This document shows, piece by piece, positions 25,758 to 33,254 of a stretch of DNA of 64,000 bases (positions within the stretch are counted from its first letter, which is position 1; the number at the start of each line of letters is the position of its first letter). Position numbers and translations under genes: made by a program. Under the pieces are notes generated by a model. The model was not told where the DNA came from, ran no database searches, and worked only from the letters and a program-made list of their open reading frames with translations. Source of the DNA: a virus. The stretch lies in the IMG/VR virus record IMGVR_UViG_3300020123_000219, positions 24,199 to 88,198 of that record; one strand, written 5' to 3'.

Positions 25758-25798
25758 CGGTCCTGCTGCGGGGTTAGCGCAGCCTCGCAGCAGGACCG
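25758..25798 (-). terminator. 13-bp hairpin downstream of the capsid gene
   Basis: CGGTCCTGCTGCG (25758-25770) is the exact reverse complement of CGCAGCAGGACCG (25786-25798), with a 15-nt loop, 12 bp past the capsid stop. There is no U tract, so it probably stabilises capsid mRNA or partly reduces readthrough rather than acting as a strong terminator. Confidence 0.6.
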
Positions 25799-25809
25799 GG
25801 TCGCAGGGA

Positions 25810-27696
25810 TCAGGAGTAGGGGGTGGTGTCGGAAATCTGGATGCCGCCGAGCCGAGCGCAGTAGTACGGGGCGTTCGCGACAAGCGAGCCGTACATGAAC
25901 AGCGAGTAGCGGAAGGTGGCGTCGATGACGGGCCACGCGATCGAGATGTAGTCCTGGACCAGGGTCATTTCCCACACGTTCGCGACGTTCGTCCACGTGT
26001 AGGGCAGCGAGTAGCTCATGAGGAGCGCGTTGCCCTGGGACAGGAACGGGTGGACCAGGATCTTGATCAGCTTGCGGGTAATCGGGTTCTGGAACTCGCT
26101 CACTGCCGCGCCGGTCGTGATCCCGGACGACTGGTCTTGCTGGACGAACATGCGGAAGTTCGTGGCGTTACCGGACTGCACGATGTCGTTCGACATGCGC
26201 ATGATGTCGCCGCCCTCGCCGATCAGCTCGTCAGGGTCGGCCCGGAACGCGCCCGGGGAGATCGAGCCGGTGCCGTCGAACATGCCCTGAAGCGCGTTGT
26301 TCACGGCGGTGATCGACAGGTGGGTGCCGAGTTTCTGGTTGATGTACCCGCCGTCCCAGTTCGCCGGGTACACCCCGGCGGTGGACGCCTGCCCGTCGAG
26401 AGTCGGGATGATACCCGCCATGCGGGTGTTCTTCCCGGTGCCGGTGTCCACGGTCGGAGGGTTCGCGCCCGTGGTGGCCACCGCGCCCTGGATGGTGAAC
26501 CGCAGGCCGCCCGCAGACGCGGCGGTCTGCGACCCGGTCGACAGGACCCCGTTCTGGGTGGTGGACCCGACCTGCAGGAAGTACTGCGAGTTCGTCGGCG
26601 CCGCAGCGGCGTTCGACACGTAGATGTTGTACTGCAGCGCCCCGGCGACAGTCGGGATGGTCACGTCCGCGACCTGCGAGGTGGTCACGGTGGTGTCCGT
26701 GGACTGCGCCGACGCGATGGTCTCGCCGTAGTAGTTCACGGCGGTGACCTTCACCGAGAAGTGCGAGGTCGCGCCGGTCATGGCGGTCTCGTTCGACCCG
26801 GCGGTGCGCACCGCGACGGTCGGGGTGCCCGGGGTGGCCAGCGCGGCGGGAGTCGCCGCGATCATCGCGTACTCCTCGGCCAGCATGAACTCCTGCAGGA
26901 GTACCAGGTTGGCCAGGGCGGACAGGTCCTCGAAACCCTGGCCGGCGAACTGCGACAGCCACGACAGGGACTCAGTCAGGCCGAAGAACTGGTACGGGAC
27001 GTTCAGGTCAACAGCGGTCTGCGCCCCTGCGCCGGGCAGGTTCAGCGGCCACGTGCCGGTGATCGACGATCCGCTCACCAGCTCGGGGATCGAGATGTCG
27101 ATGACTCCCTGACCGCCGGTCTGGGAACCCGAGATCCCGGTCATGACCTTCACCCTGCGGCTGGTGCCCTGGCCCTGCACGCGCGGCAGCTTGTTCCGCA
27201 GCGGCGTGTACACCGGGTAGATCAGCCGGGACGGCGCCACCAGGTCGAACGGGACGAACCCGGACGCCAGCGGCGAAGTAAGGGTGAAGTTCTTCAGCGC
27301 GTCGACCTGGCTGAACGCCGAGTTCAGCTCCGACACCAGCTTCTGCAGGCCCTGCCCCCCGAACCCGGGGGTGCCCTGCGCGAGAAACGCGGGGAACTGG
27401 CTCGCGAAACCGGAGTTCAGGCCCTTGTACACCGACTGGGAGTCATAGATCCCGTCGTGGGTGGCCTTGCGGAGCTTGGTGACGGCGTTGAACGAACGCT
27501 CGAAGATGACATCTTCGTCCCTCACCGAGTCCAGCGGCTCCACGCCGCCGGGCTTGGCGTACCCGAATCCCTTGACCGCGTCGGGCATGCGGTGCGCGAG
27601 CATGTCGTTCGAGCCATTCGGCCCGTTCGCGAACTTGGCGGCCTCGCCGGCCGCCTGCGCCTGCACCTGGGCAGGCGTGTCATACAGAACTGCCAC
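25810..27696 (-). CDS. HK97-fold major capsid protein with an Ig/Fn3-like insertion
   Basis: The product is 628 residues and lies directly downstream of the protease/scaffold gene. The N-terminal ~280 and C-terminal ~190 residues look like an actinophage capsid protein (PRLIYPVYTPLRNKLPRVQG-type, NFRMFVQQDQ, ITRKLIKILVHPF). Between them, at about 290-400, is a Thr/Val-rich fibronectin-III or Ig-like domain (SHFSVKVTAVNYYGETIAS, then ALQYNIYVSN). Such insertions usually project from the capsid surface. Confidence 0.85.
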   Translation of the reverse strand: MAVLYDTPAQVQAQAAGEAAKFANGPNGSNDMLAHRMPDAVKGFGYAKPGGVEPLDSVRDEDVIFERSFNAVTKLRKATHDGIYDSQSVYKGLNSGFASQFPAFLAQGTPGFGGQGLQKLVSELNSAFSQVDALKNFTLTSPLASGFVPFDLVAPSRLIYPVYTPLRNKLPRVQGQGTSRRVKVMTGISGSQTGGQGVIDISIPELVSGSSITGTWPLNLPGAGAQTAVDLNVPYQFFGLTESLSWLSQFAGQGFEDLSALANLVLLQEFMLAEEYAMIAATPAALATPGTPTVAVRTAGSNETAMTGATSHFSVKVTAVNYYGETIASAQSTDTTVTTSQVADVTIPTVAGALQYNIYVSNAAAAPTNSQYFLQVGSTTQNGVLSTGSQTAASAGGLRFTIQGAVATTGANPPTVDTGTGKNTRMAGIIPTLDGQASTAGVYPANWDGGYINQKLGTHLSITAVNNALQGMFDGTGSISPGAFRADPDELIGEGGDIMRMSNDIVQSGNATNFRMFVQQDQSSGITTGAAVSEFQNPITRKLIKILVHPFLSQGNALLMSYSLPYTWTNVANVWEMTLVQDYISIAWPVIDATFRYSLFMYGSLVANAPYYCARLGGIQISDTTPYS

Positions 27697-27714
27697 TAAC
27701 CTCCACTGATTAGG

Positions 27715-30405
27715 TCAGGTAGAGAGCATCTTGCGGATTTGTGCCTTCGCGCCTTCCCGCAGTTGCGGGTCGCCGCTGTTCTCCAGCGACTGGAGCCACG
27801 ACAGGTAACCCGCCCGGTGCTGCTCGCCTGCCTCATCAACCAGGGAGCGCCGCTCCGCTGGAATTACGGCAGAGGCCGCCTTCGCCACGACGGACCGGTT
27901 AGGCGCGTCAGCGGTGTCAGGCTGTGAGCCGAGGATGTCGACGCTGCGCCGCAGCGTGTCGATCTCGGCCTGCTGGTGTTGCAGCCGGGACTCGTAACCC
28001 TTGGTGAGTTCCGCGATCTGGCTGTCCTGCTCCTCGCGGGCCTTGCCCAGCTTCCTCAGCTGGCGCTCGACCCGGGCGAGCAGGACGGAAATGTCGCCGG
28101 TCTGGGCGACGTAATCACTAGAAGGGACATATGTAGCGGTGAACCCTGATTCGTTCACCTTGACGGACGACGGGGTCGCGGGCATAGACGGGATCGGGTC
28201 CATCGGCGCCCATTCGGCGGGCGGCTTCTTAGACTTCTTCTTCTTGCCCTTCCCGATCCCGGTGGCCGGGCCGGCGTCCGCGCCCATCGGGCAGACGCCG
28301 TTCCAGCGGGCAGCGAAGTGGTTGTGGATGGTGCGGAGCTGCGCAGCTGCCTGCTGCGCATCAGCCGCGTGATCGTAGACCTGCCCTGCCGGGGTGCCGG
28401 CAGGGAACGGGTTGGAGTCGCCCTTGTTCCCGGGCGACGGGGACTCGTGGCCTGCGGTAAGCGGGCCGCGCCTGAAATCGTTCGCCATCGGGTGATACGA
28501 CGGTACCGTGCCCGGCGATGTGTCCCCAGACGGCGCAGGAGCGTTCGCGTGCCCCGCCGAGATGTACGGGCGGTGGAACTGGCCCGGCATGATCTCGCCC
28601 GGGGACAGCCGCACCGACGGGTACATGTCGGTGAACGCCTTTCGCAGCCCAGCCATCGCGTCCGCGATCACCAGCGGGTCAGCCTTCGACAGCATCTCTG
28701 CAGCCTTCGCTGCGGCGAGCAGCCGCTCCCCGCCGTCAAGATCACCGGAGGCGACCGCTGACAGGGCGGCTTCCTTCAGCTCACCCGGGTCGCAGGCAAC
28801 GCCCGGATGCGCCAGCGCCGGGTACGCCGCCTTCACTGCGACAGGGTCATACGCAGGGCACGTCGCGTCGTGCGCCCGCTGCGCCGAGTACGGGGCGTCG
28901 GTGGTGCGCTTGACCGCCTTGCCCCACGGCTGGTCCGGGTGGATGACATCCGGGCCGCAGTCCATCGACCCGCCGCCCCGGTGCGCCGGAACAGGCGACG
29001 CCTGGGGCACGCCCTGCACGCCCACCGTCGGCGTGCATTTCGCCAGCTCGGCCTGTAGCTGCTCGATCTGCTTCATGATCTCCGCAGCCCGGCCGCCCTT
29101 CCCAGAGTCATTGTCGTCATCGTCATCGTCGCCGCCGGGAGGCATCTTCTTGCCGTCCTTCGGCTTCTTGCCGAACGGCTTGGCCTGGTTACCGCCGAAC
29201 GGCTTCGCGGCCTTCCCTGCGGTCTGCGGGGCCTCGTCGTCATCGAGGTCGTTGTCTTCGTACTCGTCGGCCGTTTCCTGCGAGGACCGCGAGTCCTTCA
29301 CTGACTCAGGCGCGTAACCGAGGTACTTGACCGCCATCTCCTCAGCCAGGTTCCCGTCAGCGAGGGCCTTCGACACGGACCCCGTGTCGATCTCCACGTC
29401 GTCGACATCGAAGACCTTTCCCGTGTGATCGCCTTCCAGCGACGGAGGGAGCTTCTTGCCCGGCCACTTCCTGCGCGCGATAGCCGCGATCCGGGACCGC
29501 ACCGCGCCCGGGTTCTTCGCGTGATGCGCCAGCGACGCCGCGTCGGACACGTCGCCCCACGTCTCGATCGGGAAAGTCTTCCCCGGTCCTGCGAAGTCGC
29601 CGGAAGCTACATCGGAGCGGTCCTGCCCTGAGGAGTCCACCACCCTGCCCGACGCCGTCACCCGCTTCGCCACCTCGGCGTCAAGCACAGGCGCTGCGTA
29701 CCGCATGTCCTCCGACTTGGCGACAGCCTCAGCCAGCGACGACTCCGCCAGCGCGTCAGCGAGCCGCTGCGCGACAGGGTCGGAATACAGGTGCCCGATC
29801 TGGCCGGCGTCGCGGCGCCGTGCCACCCGAGCCGCGATGTCGGCCGGACTCGGCGCCGTCACCGACTTCTCCAGCGCCAGCCGGGGGTCGCCGTGCATCT
29901 CCGCGACCCTGACCAGGTTCCCGGACGCATCGGACTTCACCAGGGTGAACGCGCAGTTCTTGTTCGCCGGCCGGTCCACCAGCGAGATCTCCGCGAGCTG
30001 ACCGCCCTTGATGATCCCGCCCCGCGCCTTACCCGAGATGTCCCGCTCGACCACAGGACGGGCGATCCCCACCGAGTAGGCACGCAGCACGCCCTTCTTC
30101 ACCAGGTTCTTCGCGTTCGAGTCCACGACCAGGCTCTTGACGAAAACACCGTCGTCGGTCAGGTCCACGCCCAGCGACGTGCCGACGGCCTTCGTCGGGT
30201 CATGCGACTGGCGGACGTTCCCCCCGGTCTCGTGCCACTCCGGGACGGCTGTCTTCGCCCACATCGGGTCAACGATCTGCAGGTCCGAATCCACGCTGCC
30301 GTCAGTGGCCTTGCCGTAGACGACCAGGTCCCCGTCTTCGGTGGTGTCCCACTTCTCGATCGGGAAGGAGACGAAAGTCAGCTCGTCGGTCAGGGTCTGC
30401 GGCAT
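27715..30405 (-). CDS. prohead protease fused to scaffold-like region
   Basis: This 896-residue protein starts at ATG 30405 behind CCGGAGG. The first ~170 residues look like a phage prohead protease (WHETGGNVRQSHDPTKAVG with a candidate catalytic His, then LRAYSVGIARPVV with a candidate Ser, and LAEISLVDRPANKNC). A long low-complexity, acidic middle follows (EDNDLDDDEAPQ), then Pro-rich linkers. The C-terminal coiled coil (VERQLRKLGKAREEQDSQIA) resembles a scaffolding delta domain. It would organise and then cleave prohead proteins. Confidence 0.8.
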   Translation of the reverse strand: MPQTLTDELTFVSFPIEKWDTTEDGDLVVYGKATDGSVDSDLQIVDPMWAKTAVPEWHETGGNVRQSHDPTKAVGTSLGVDLTDDGVFVKSLVVDSNAKNLVKKGVLRAYSVGIARPVVERDISGKARGGIIKGGQLAEISLVDRPANKNCAFTLVKSDASGNLVRVAEMHGDPRLALEKSVTAPSPADIAARVARRRDAGQIGHLYSDPVAQRLADALAESSLAEAVAKSEDMRYAAPVLDAEVAKRVTASGRVVDSSGQDRSDVASGDFAGPGKTFPIETWGDVSDAASLAHHAKNPGAVRSRIAAIARRKWPGKKLPPSLEGDHTGKVFDVDDVEIDTGSVSKALADGNLAEEMAVKYLGYAPESVKDSRSSQETADEYEDNDLDDDEAPQTAGKAAKPFGGNQAKPFGKKPKDGKKMPPGGDDDDDDNDSGKGGRAAEIMKQIEQLQAELAKCTPTVGVQGVPQASPVPAHRGGGSMDCGPDVIHPDQPWGKAVKRTTDAPYSAQRAHDATCPAYDPVAVKAAYPALAHPGVACDPGELKEAALSAVASGDLDGGERLLAAAKAAEMLSKADPLVIADAMAGLRKAFTDMYPSVRLSPGEIMPGQFHRPYISAGHANAPAPSGDTSPGTVPSYHPMANDFRRGPLTAGHESPSPGNKGDSNPFPAGTPAGQVYDHAADAQQAAAQLRTIHNHFAARWNGVCPMGADAGPATGIGKGKKKKSKKPPAEWAPMDPIPSMPATPSSVKVNESGFTATYVPSSDYVAQTGDISVLLARVERQLRKLGKAREEQDSQIAELTKGYESRLQHQQAEIDTLRRSVDILGSQPDTADAPNRSVVAKAASAVIPAERRSLVDEAGEQHRAGYLSWLQSLENSGDPQLREGAKAQIRKMLST

Positions 30406-30451
30406 TCGCCTCCGGTAGGAAACTTCATCGTCAAATTCTCGGGAAGGGCGC

Positions 30452-31006
30452 TCAGGTATCCCACGCAAGGCCCCAGGAAAGCAGCGGCACAGTTTCCCAG
30501 GGTGATTCAATCCCGTGCGACACGGCGAAATCACCGGCCACGTACACGCAATGGTCCCCGGTTACCGCGATATCGCAGCCGGGAACTATCTCTGCTTCCG
30601 GGCCGAGGAACCCGCTCGCTGCCAGCGCCACCACCTCAGCCGGGTCAGCCCATGCGGCGTTGCCGCCCGCAGCGACATGCAGCCGGACAGCGTCCTCGTC
30701 GGTCACCGGCACGCCTGCGGCGACAAGGCTGTTAGCGACCGCGACAGCCGCGCACGTTCCCAGGACATCGTTCATGCCGGTCAGCCAGCGGGAACCCGGA
30801 GCCAGCACGCCCGCAGCCCCGGCCTTGTGGCGGCGGCCATGATGTTTCGCTGCCGCCGCAGTGTGTTTCGACGCCGACCTTTTCGTGCCCGCGTGCTTGC
30901 GCTTGACTGTAACCCTGCTCCGTGCGCTGCCGCCCGGAAGGCCCAGGAGTTTCTTGGCCGCCTTGAACTGCGAGGGCGTCAGCGTGTTGATTCCGGCAGC
31001 GGCCAC
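30452..31006 (-). CDS. papain/C39-like cysteine protease-fold protein
   Basis: The product is 184 residues. A basic N-terminus (KRKHAGTKRSASKHT) leads into GMNDVLGTCAAVAVANSLVA, the N-x-x-G-x-C-A pattern of papain-like and peptidase C39-like folds with a candidate nucleophilic Cys. A later GDHCVYVAGDFAVSHG and a closing SWG could supply the His and the third residue. The location upstream of the protease/scaffold gene suggests a virion-packaged protein or second maturation protease. Whether it is active cannot be judged. Confidence 0.5.
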   Translation of the reverse strand: MAAAGINTLTPSQFKAAKKLLGLPGGSARSRVTVKRKHAGTKRSASKHTAAAAKHHGRRHKAGAAGVLAPGSRWLTGMNDVLGTCAAVAVANSLVAAGVPVTDEDAVRLHVAAGGNAAWADPAEVVALAASGFLGPEAEIVPGCDIAVTGDHCVYVAGDFAVSHGIESPWETVPLLSWGLAWDT

Positions 31007-31015
31007 CGGGTCACC

Positions 31016-31321
31016 TCACTGGATCTGGATCTGACCCGGGGTGCGGACAGGTACCTCCGGGTTATCGGTGATCTTTACCCAGATCGTGTAGATCCCGGGC
31101 GTGAGGGCCACCACTCCGGACGGCCCGATGTTGCAGGCCGCGTAGTAGGTGTTCGCGACAGGGATGAACCACGTGCCCGTGTACCACGTTCCAGGGGCGA
31201 CTGCGCCCGGCTCGAACGCGAACTGCACCACGTCACCGGTCGGGTTGTACGGCTGGTTCACCCCCGCAGCTGACACCGGGACGAACACGTACTCCGTTGA
31301 CGAAGCCAGGTAGGTCAGCAT
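31016..31321 (-). CDS. small beta-sandwich virion protein
   Basis: The product is 101 residues from ATG 31321, which overlaps the stop of the upstream micro-gene. Strand-rich sequence with PGTWYTGTWFIPVANTYYAA, ending in PGIYTIWVKITDNPE, gives an Ig-like or fibre-collar fold. It is probably a minor head or tail component. Confidence 0.6.
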   Translation of the reverse strand: MLTYLASSTEYVFVPVSAAGVNQPYNPTGDVVQFAFEPGAVAPGTWYTGTWFIPVANTYYAACNIGPSGVVALTPGIYTIWVKITDNPEVPVRTPGQIQIQ

Positions 31322-31458
31322 CAGCGGCCCGGCGCCAGCGTGACCGGCTGCCCGGCCACCCAGCGCGGCAGCGGCGCCGCAAGGTCCCACCGTGCCAGCG
31401 GCTCCCCGAAAGCCCAGCGGGGCAGCGGCGGCCCCAGCTCGAACACGATCACGGCCAT
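31321..31458 (-). CDS. 45-residue protein with three Pro-Leu-x-Arg-Trp motifs
   Basis: Starts at ATG 31458 inside the upstream stop (TGATG), and its own stop overlaps the next start in the same way, which is strong support for a real gene. The sequence repeats PLPRW, PLARW and PLPRW at even spacing, each preceded or followed by a small turn. Function unknown. Confidence 0.65.
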   Translation of the reverse strand: MAVIVFELGPPLPRWAFGEPLARWDLAAPLPRWVAGQPVTLAPGR

Positions 31459-32288
31459 CAGGTCACCAGCGTCTCGGTCATCTTCCGGAAAGCGGCAGCG
31501 AACACCGGGTTCCGCATAATCCTGAAATCACCGTCGCGGCACCCCGACAGCCAGACCAGGTCACCGCAAGGCTTCCCGTCCGCGATCCTGCGGGCAAAGA
31601 AATCCTGGGTGTAATCAAGGAACGACATGTTGTCGCGCTCGCAGAGCCGGTCAAAGTCCGGGGTGAACTCGGCGAGCCCGAACGGCTTGCCGTGCTCGTC
31701 AGCAAACGCCGCAGCCCGGTCCAGCGACAGCCCCGTCGGGTAGAACGTCACCGCCACAGAATCGGCGTACTCATCACCCGGCCAGAACCGTTCCAGCGCA
31801 TCAGTGGTAATGGCAGCGAAATTGGAGACGCAGAACGTGTGCGTGAACCCGTACTGGTGAATCACCGGGACGTAGATCTCGCACAGCACCCGGTACTGCT
31901 CCGCGTGCATCTTGTGATGCGCCTCAGGATGCAGCGTCACATCCACGACCAGCCCAGCCGCCTTGCACAAGCCAAGGAACAGCGCCAGCCTGCCCGGTAC
32001 CCAGCCCGCGCCCGGACGGAACACCACCAGCGTCTTGCGGCCCGTGCCCCGGTCCGTCCACGAATCAGACTCCTGCAGCCGCTCCGGGATATCCGCCCCG
32101 TAATCATGCTTGCGGGCATACAGCGGAGCCCCGGTGAACTCCACGAACTCCGCGATAGCCCCATCCATCGGCTGGCCAGGCTCGGGGATGATGAACGCGC
32201 CGGTCAGCGAACCCCGGCCGTCCGCCACCACGAGCGGCGCCGACGCGCTCGCCTCCCCGGCGGTCACGGTCGCGAGATACCTCGTCAA
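31458..32288 (-). CDS. GH26-like glycoside hydrolase-fold protein
   Basis: The product is 276 residues with a TIM-barrel pattern: RKTLVVFRPGAGWVPGRLAL, then AGLVVDVTLHPEAHHKMHAE, DSVAVTFYPTGLSLDR and, near the end, GKPFGLAEFTPD, where the Glu is in the place of the GH26-type catalytic nucleophile. Such phage proteins may digest or bind surface polysaccharide. It lies at the promoter-proximal end of the late operon, away from the tail fibres. Confidence 0.6.
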   Translation of the reverse strand: MTRYLATVTAGEASASAPLVVADGRGSLTGAFIIPEPGQPMDGAIAEFVEFTGAPLYARKHDYGADIPERLQESDSWTDRGTGRKTLVVFRPGAGWVPGRLALFLGLCKAAGLVVDVTLHPEAHHKMHAEQYRVLCEIYVPVIHQYGFTHTFCVSNFAAITTDALERFWPGDEYADSVAVTFYPTGLSLDRAAAFADEHGKPFGLAEFTPDFDRLCERDNMSFLDYTQDFFARRIADGKPCGDLVWLSGCRDGDFRIMRNPVFAAAFRKMTETLVT

Positions 32289-32575
32289 GCGGTCGCGGTG
32301 AACACGGCCACGGTGCCGTTATCGGACGACTGCGCCCACGTGCGGCTGCCCGTGTCCGACACCGACACGGTGTCACCGGCCTGCGGCGTGTTCACCGTGA
32401 AAGGGGCACTGTCCTGCGCCACCGGGGTGCCGTCGGTGTTCGAGATCACCACCGTCGCAGTGAACGTCTGGGGGACGACGCCGGGAGTGTCCGGAGTGTA
32501 GTCAGCGGTCAGGGTGATCATCTGGCCCGGCGTGTACGACGCCTGGTCGAACGTGATCGAGTTGACGACGGCCAT
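32285..32575 (-). CDS. Ig-like domain protein, first gene of the late operon
   Basis: The product is 96 residues from ATG 32575. One Ig-like beta sandwich (ITFDQASYTPGQMITLTADY, then PFTVNTPQAGDTV). It is the first gene after the promoter and terminator at 32603-32688. Ig-like proteins in phages usually decorate the capsid or tail and bind host surface carbohydrate weakly. Confidence 0.7.
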   Translation of the reverse strand: MAVVNSITFDQASYTPGQMITLTADYTPDTPGVVPQTFTATVVISNTDGTPVAQDSAPFTVNTPQAGDTVSVSDTGSRTWAQSSDNGTVAVFTATA

Positions 32576-32602
32576 CAGCGAGCCTTCCGGTGAACGGGCA
32601 TC

Positions 32603-32629
32603 AAAAAAGCCCAGACATCGGCCTGGGCT
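32603..32629 (-). terminator. promoter-proximal intrinsic terminator
   Basis: On the minus strand AGCCCAG (32629-32623) pairs with CTGGGCT (32614-32608), followed by a T tract of six (32608-32603). It lies about 25 nt downstream of the predicted start point and 28 bp before the first late gene, so late transcription must pass it. Confidence 0.85.
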
Positions 32630-32637
32630 CACCTGGA

Positions 32638-32649
32638 GACAGATCTGTC
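32638..32649. promoter_or_regulatory. perfect 12-bp palindrome GACAGATCTGTC
   Basis: A perfect palindrome located just downstream of the minus-strand -10 box and overlapping the expected start point. This is a classical operator position for a dimeric repressor. No second copy was noticed elsewhere in the window. Confidence 0.5.
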
Positions 32650-32660
32650 CCGCTGGCTGA

Positions 32661-32688
32661 ATTATAGACACAAATTGAACGCCGTCAA
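32661..32688 (-). promoter_or_regulatory. near-consensus sigma-70 promoter for the late operon
   Basis: On the minus strand TTGACG (32688-32683), a 16-bp spacer and TATAAT (32666-32661). This is the best promoter match seen in the window. It drives leftward into the structural genes, through the palindrome and the terminator. Confidence 0.8.
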
Positions 32689-32731
32689 CACCCGCCGCAT
32701 AACGAGGCGCATCCCGGGGAAGAACAACCAT

Positions 32732-32887
32732 ATGCCGGCCTCCCGCATGCTGCTCCTCGTAGCCGCCGCATGCTTCCTTATCGCGGCGCTCGCAGCAGCG
32801 GTCGCCGGGTTCCCGCTAGGCCCCCCGCTCGCGTGGATCGCGGGCGGGCTCAGCGCGTGGGCGCTCAGCGGCGTAGTGACCCCGTGA
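32732..32887 (+). CDS. small double-pass membrane protein
   Basis: The product is 51 residues starting at ATG 32732 after GGGGA. Two hydrophobic helices (LLLVAAACFLIAALAAAVAG and PLAWIAGGLSAWALSGVV) fill nearly all of the protein. It runs opposite to the late operon and is followed by a long GC palindrome. Function unknown; a membrane or holin-like role is possible. Confidence 0.6.
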   Translation: MPASRMLLLVAAACFLIAALAAAVAGFPLGPPLAWIAGGLSAWALSGVVTP

Positions 32888-32892
32888 AAAGC

Positions 32893-32924
32893 AGGACCCC
32901 CCGGGCTGCAGCCCGGGGGGTCCT
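32893..32924. terminator. 32-bp GC-rich perfect palindrome
   Basis: AGGACCCCCCGGGCTG followed by its exact reverse complement, just after the stop of the small plus-strand membrane gene and before the end of the minus-strand gene at 32988. Position and strength fit a bidirectional terminator; no U tract. Confidence 0.7.
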
Positions 32925-32987
32925 CAACGCCCACGAAGGCCGTCAGATAATCACCGCCACCTATCTTAGGTGACTAATGTGCCTTTG

Positions 32988-33242
32988 TCAAGGCCACGAG
33001 ATATCCCGCCACGATTTCGGCTTCCCAGCCGGGCTCAGCAGCCGCTTCAGCAGTACTTCGCCCGGTGGGACATCCATTCGCCACGTGCGCAGCGGAACTC
33101 GCTTCCCTTTCTTCCCGACCGGCCATTTCTTGCCCATGAACTTCATCGGCCTGCGGCACAGCGGGCACGCCGGGGTGCCGTGCGACTTCGCCACGAAATC
33201 GCACGGCACGCACCAGAACTTGTACCGCTCGCTAGCTCGCAT
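32988..33242 (-). CDS. small zinc-ribbon basic protein
   Basis: The product is 84 residues. A Cys4 ribbon (FWCVPCDFVAKSHGTPACPL then C) is followed by a Lys/Arg-rich stretch (MKFMGKKWPVGKKGKR). It probably binds nucleic acid or a protein partner. It is the last gene of the Ro60 transcription unit and lies 12 bp downstream of Ro60. Confidence 0.65.
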   Translation of the reverse strand: MRASERYKFWCVPCDFVAKSHGTPACPLCRRPMKFMGKKWPVGKKGKRVPLRTWRMDVPPGEVLLKRLLSPAGKPKSWRDISWP

Positions 33243-33254
33243 CGCGCTGCCCCC

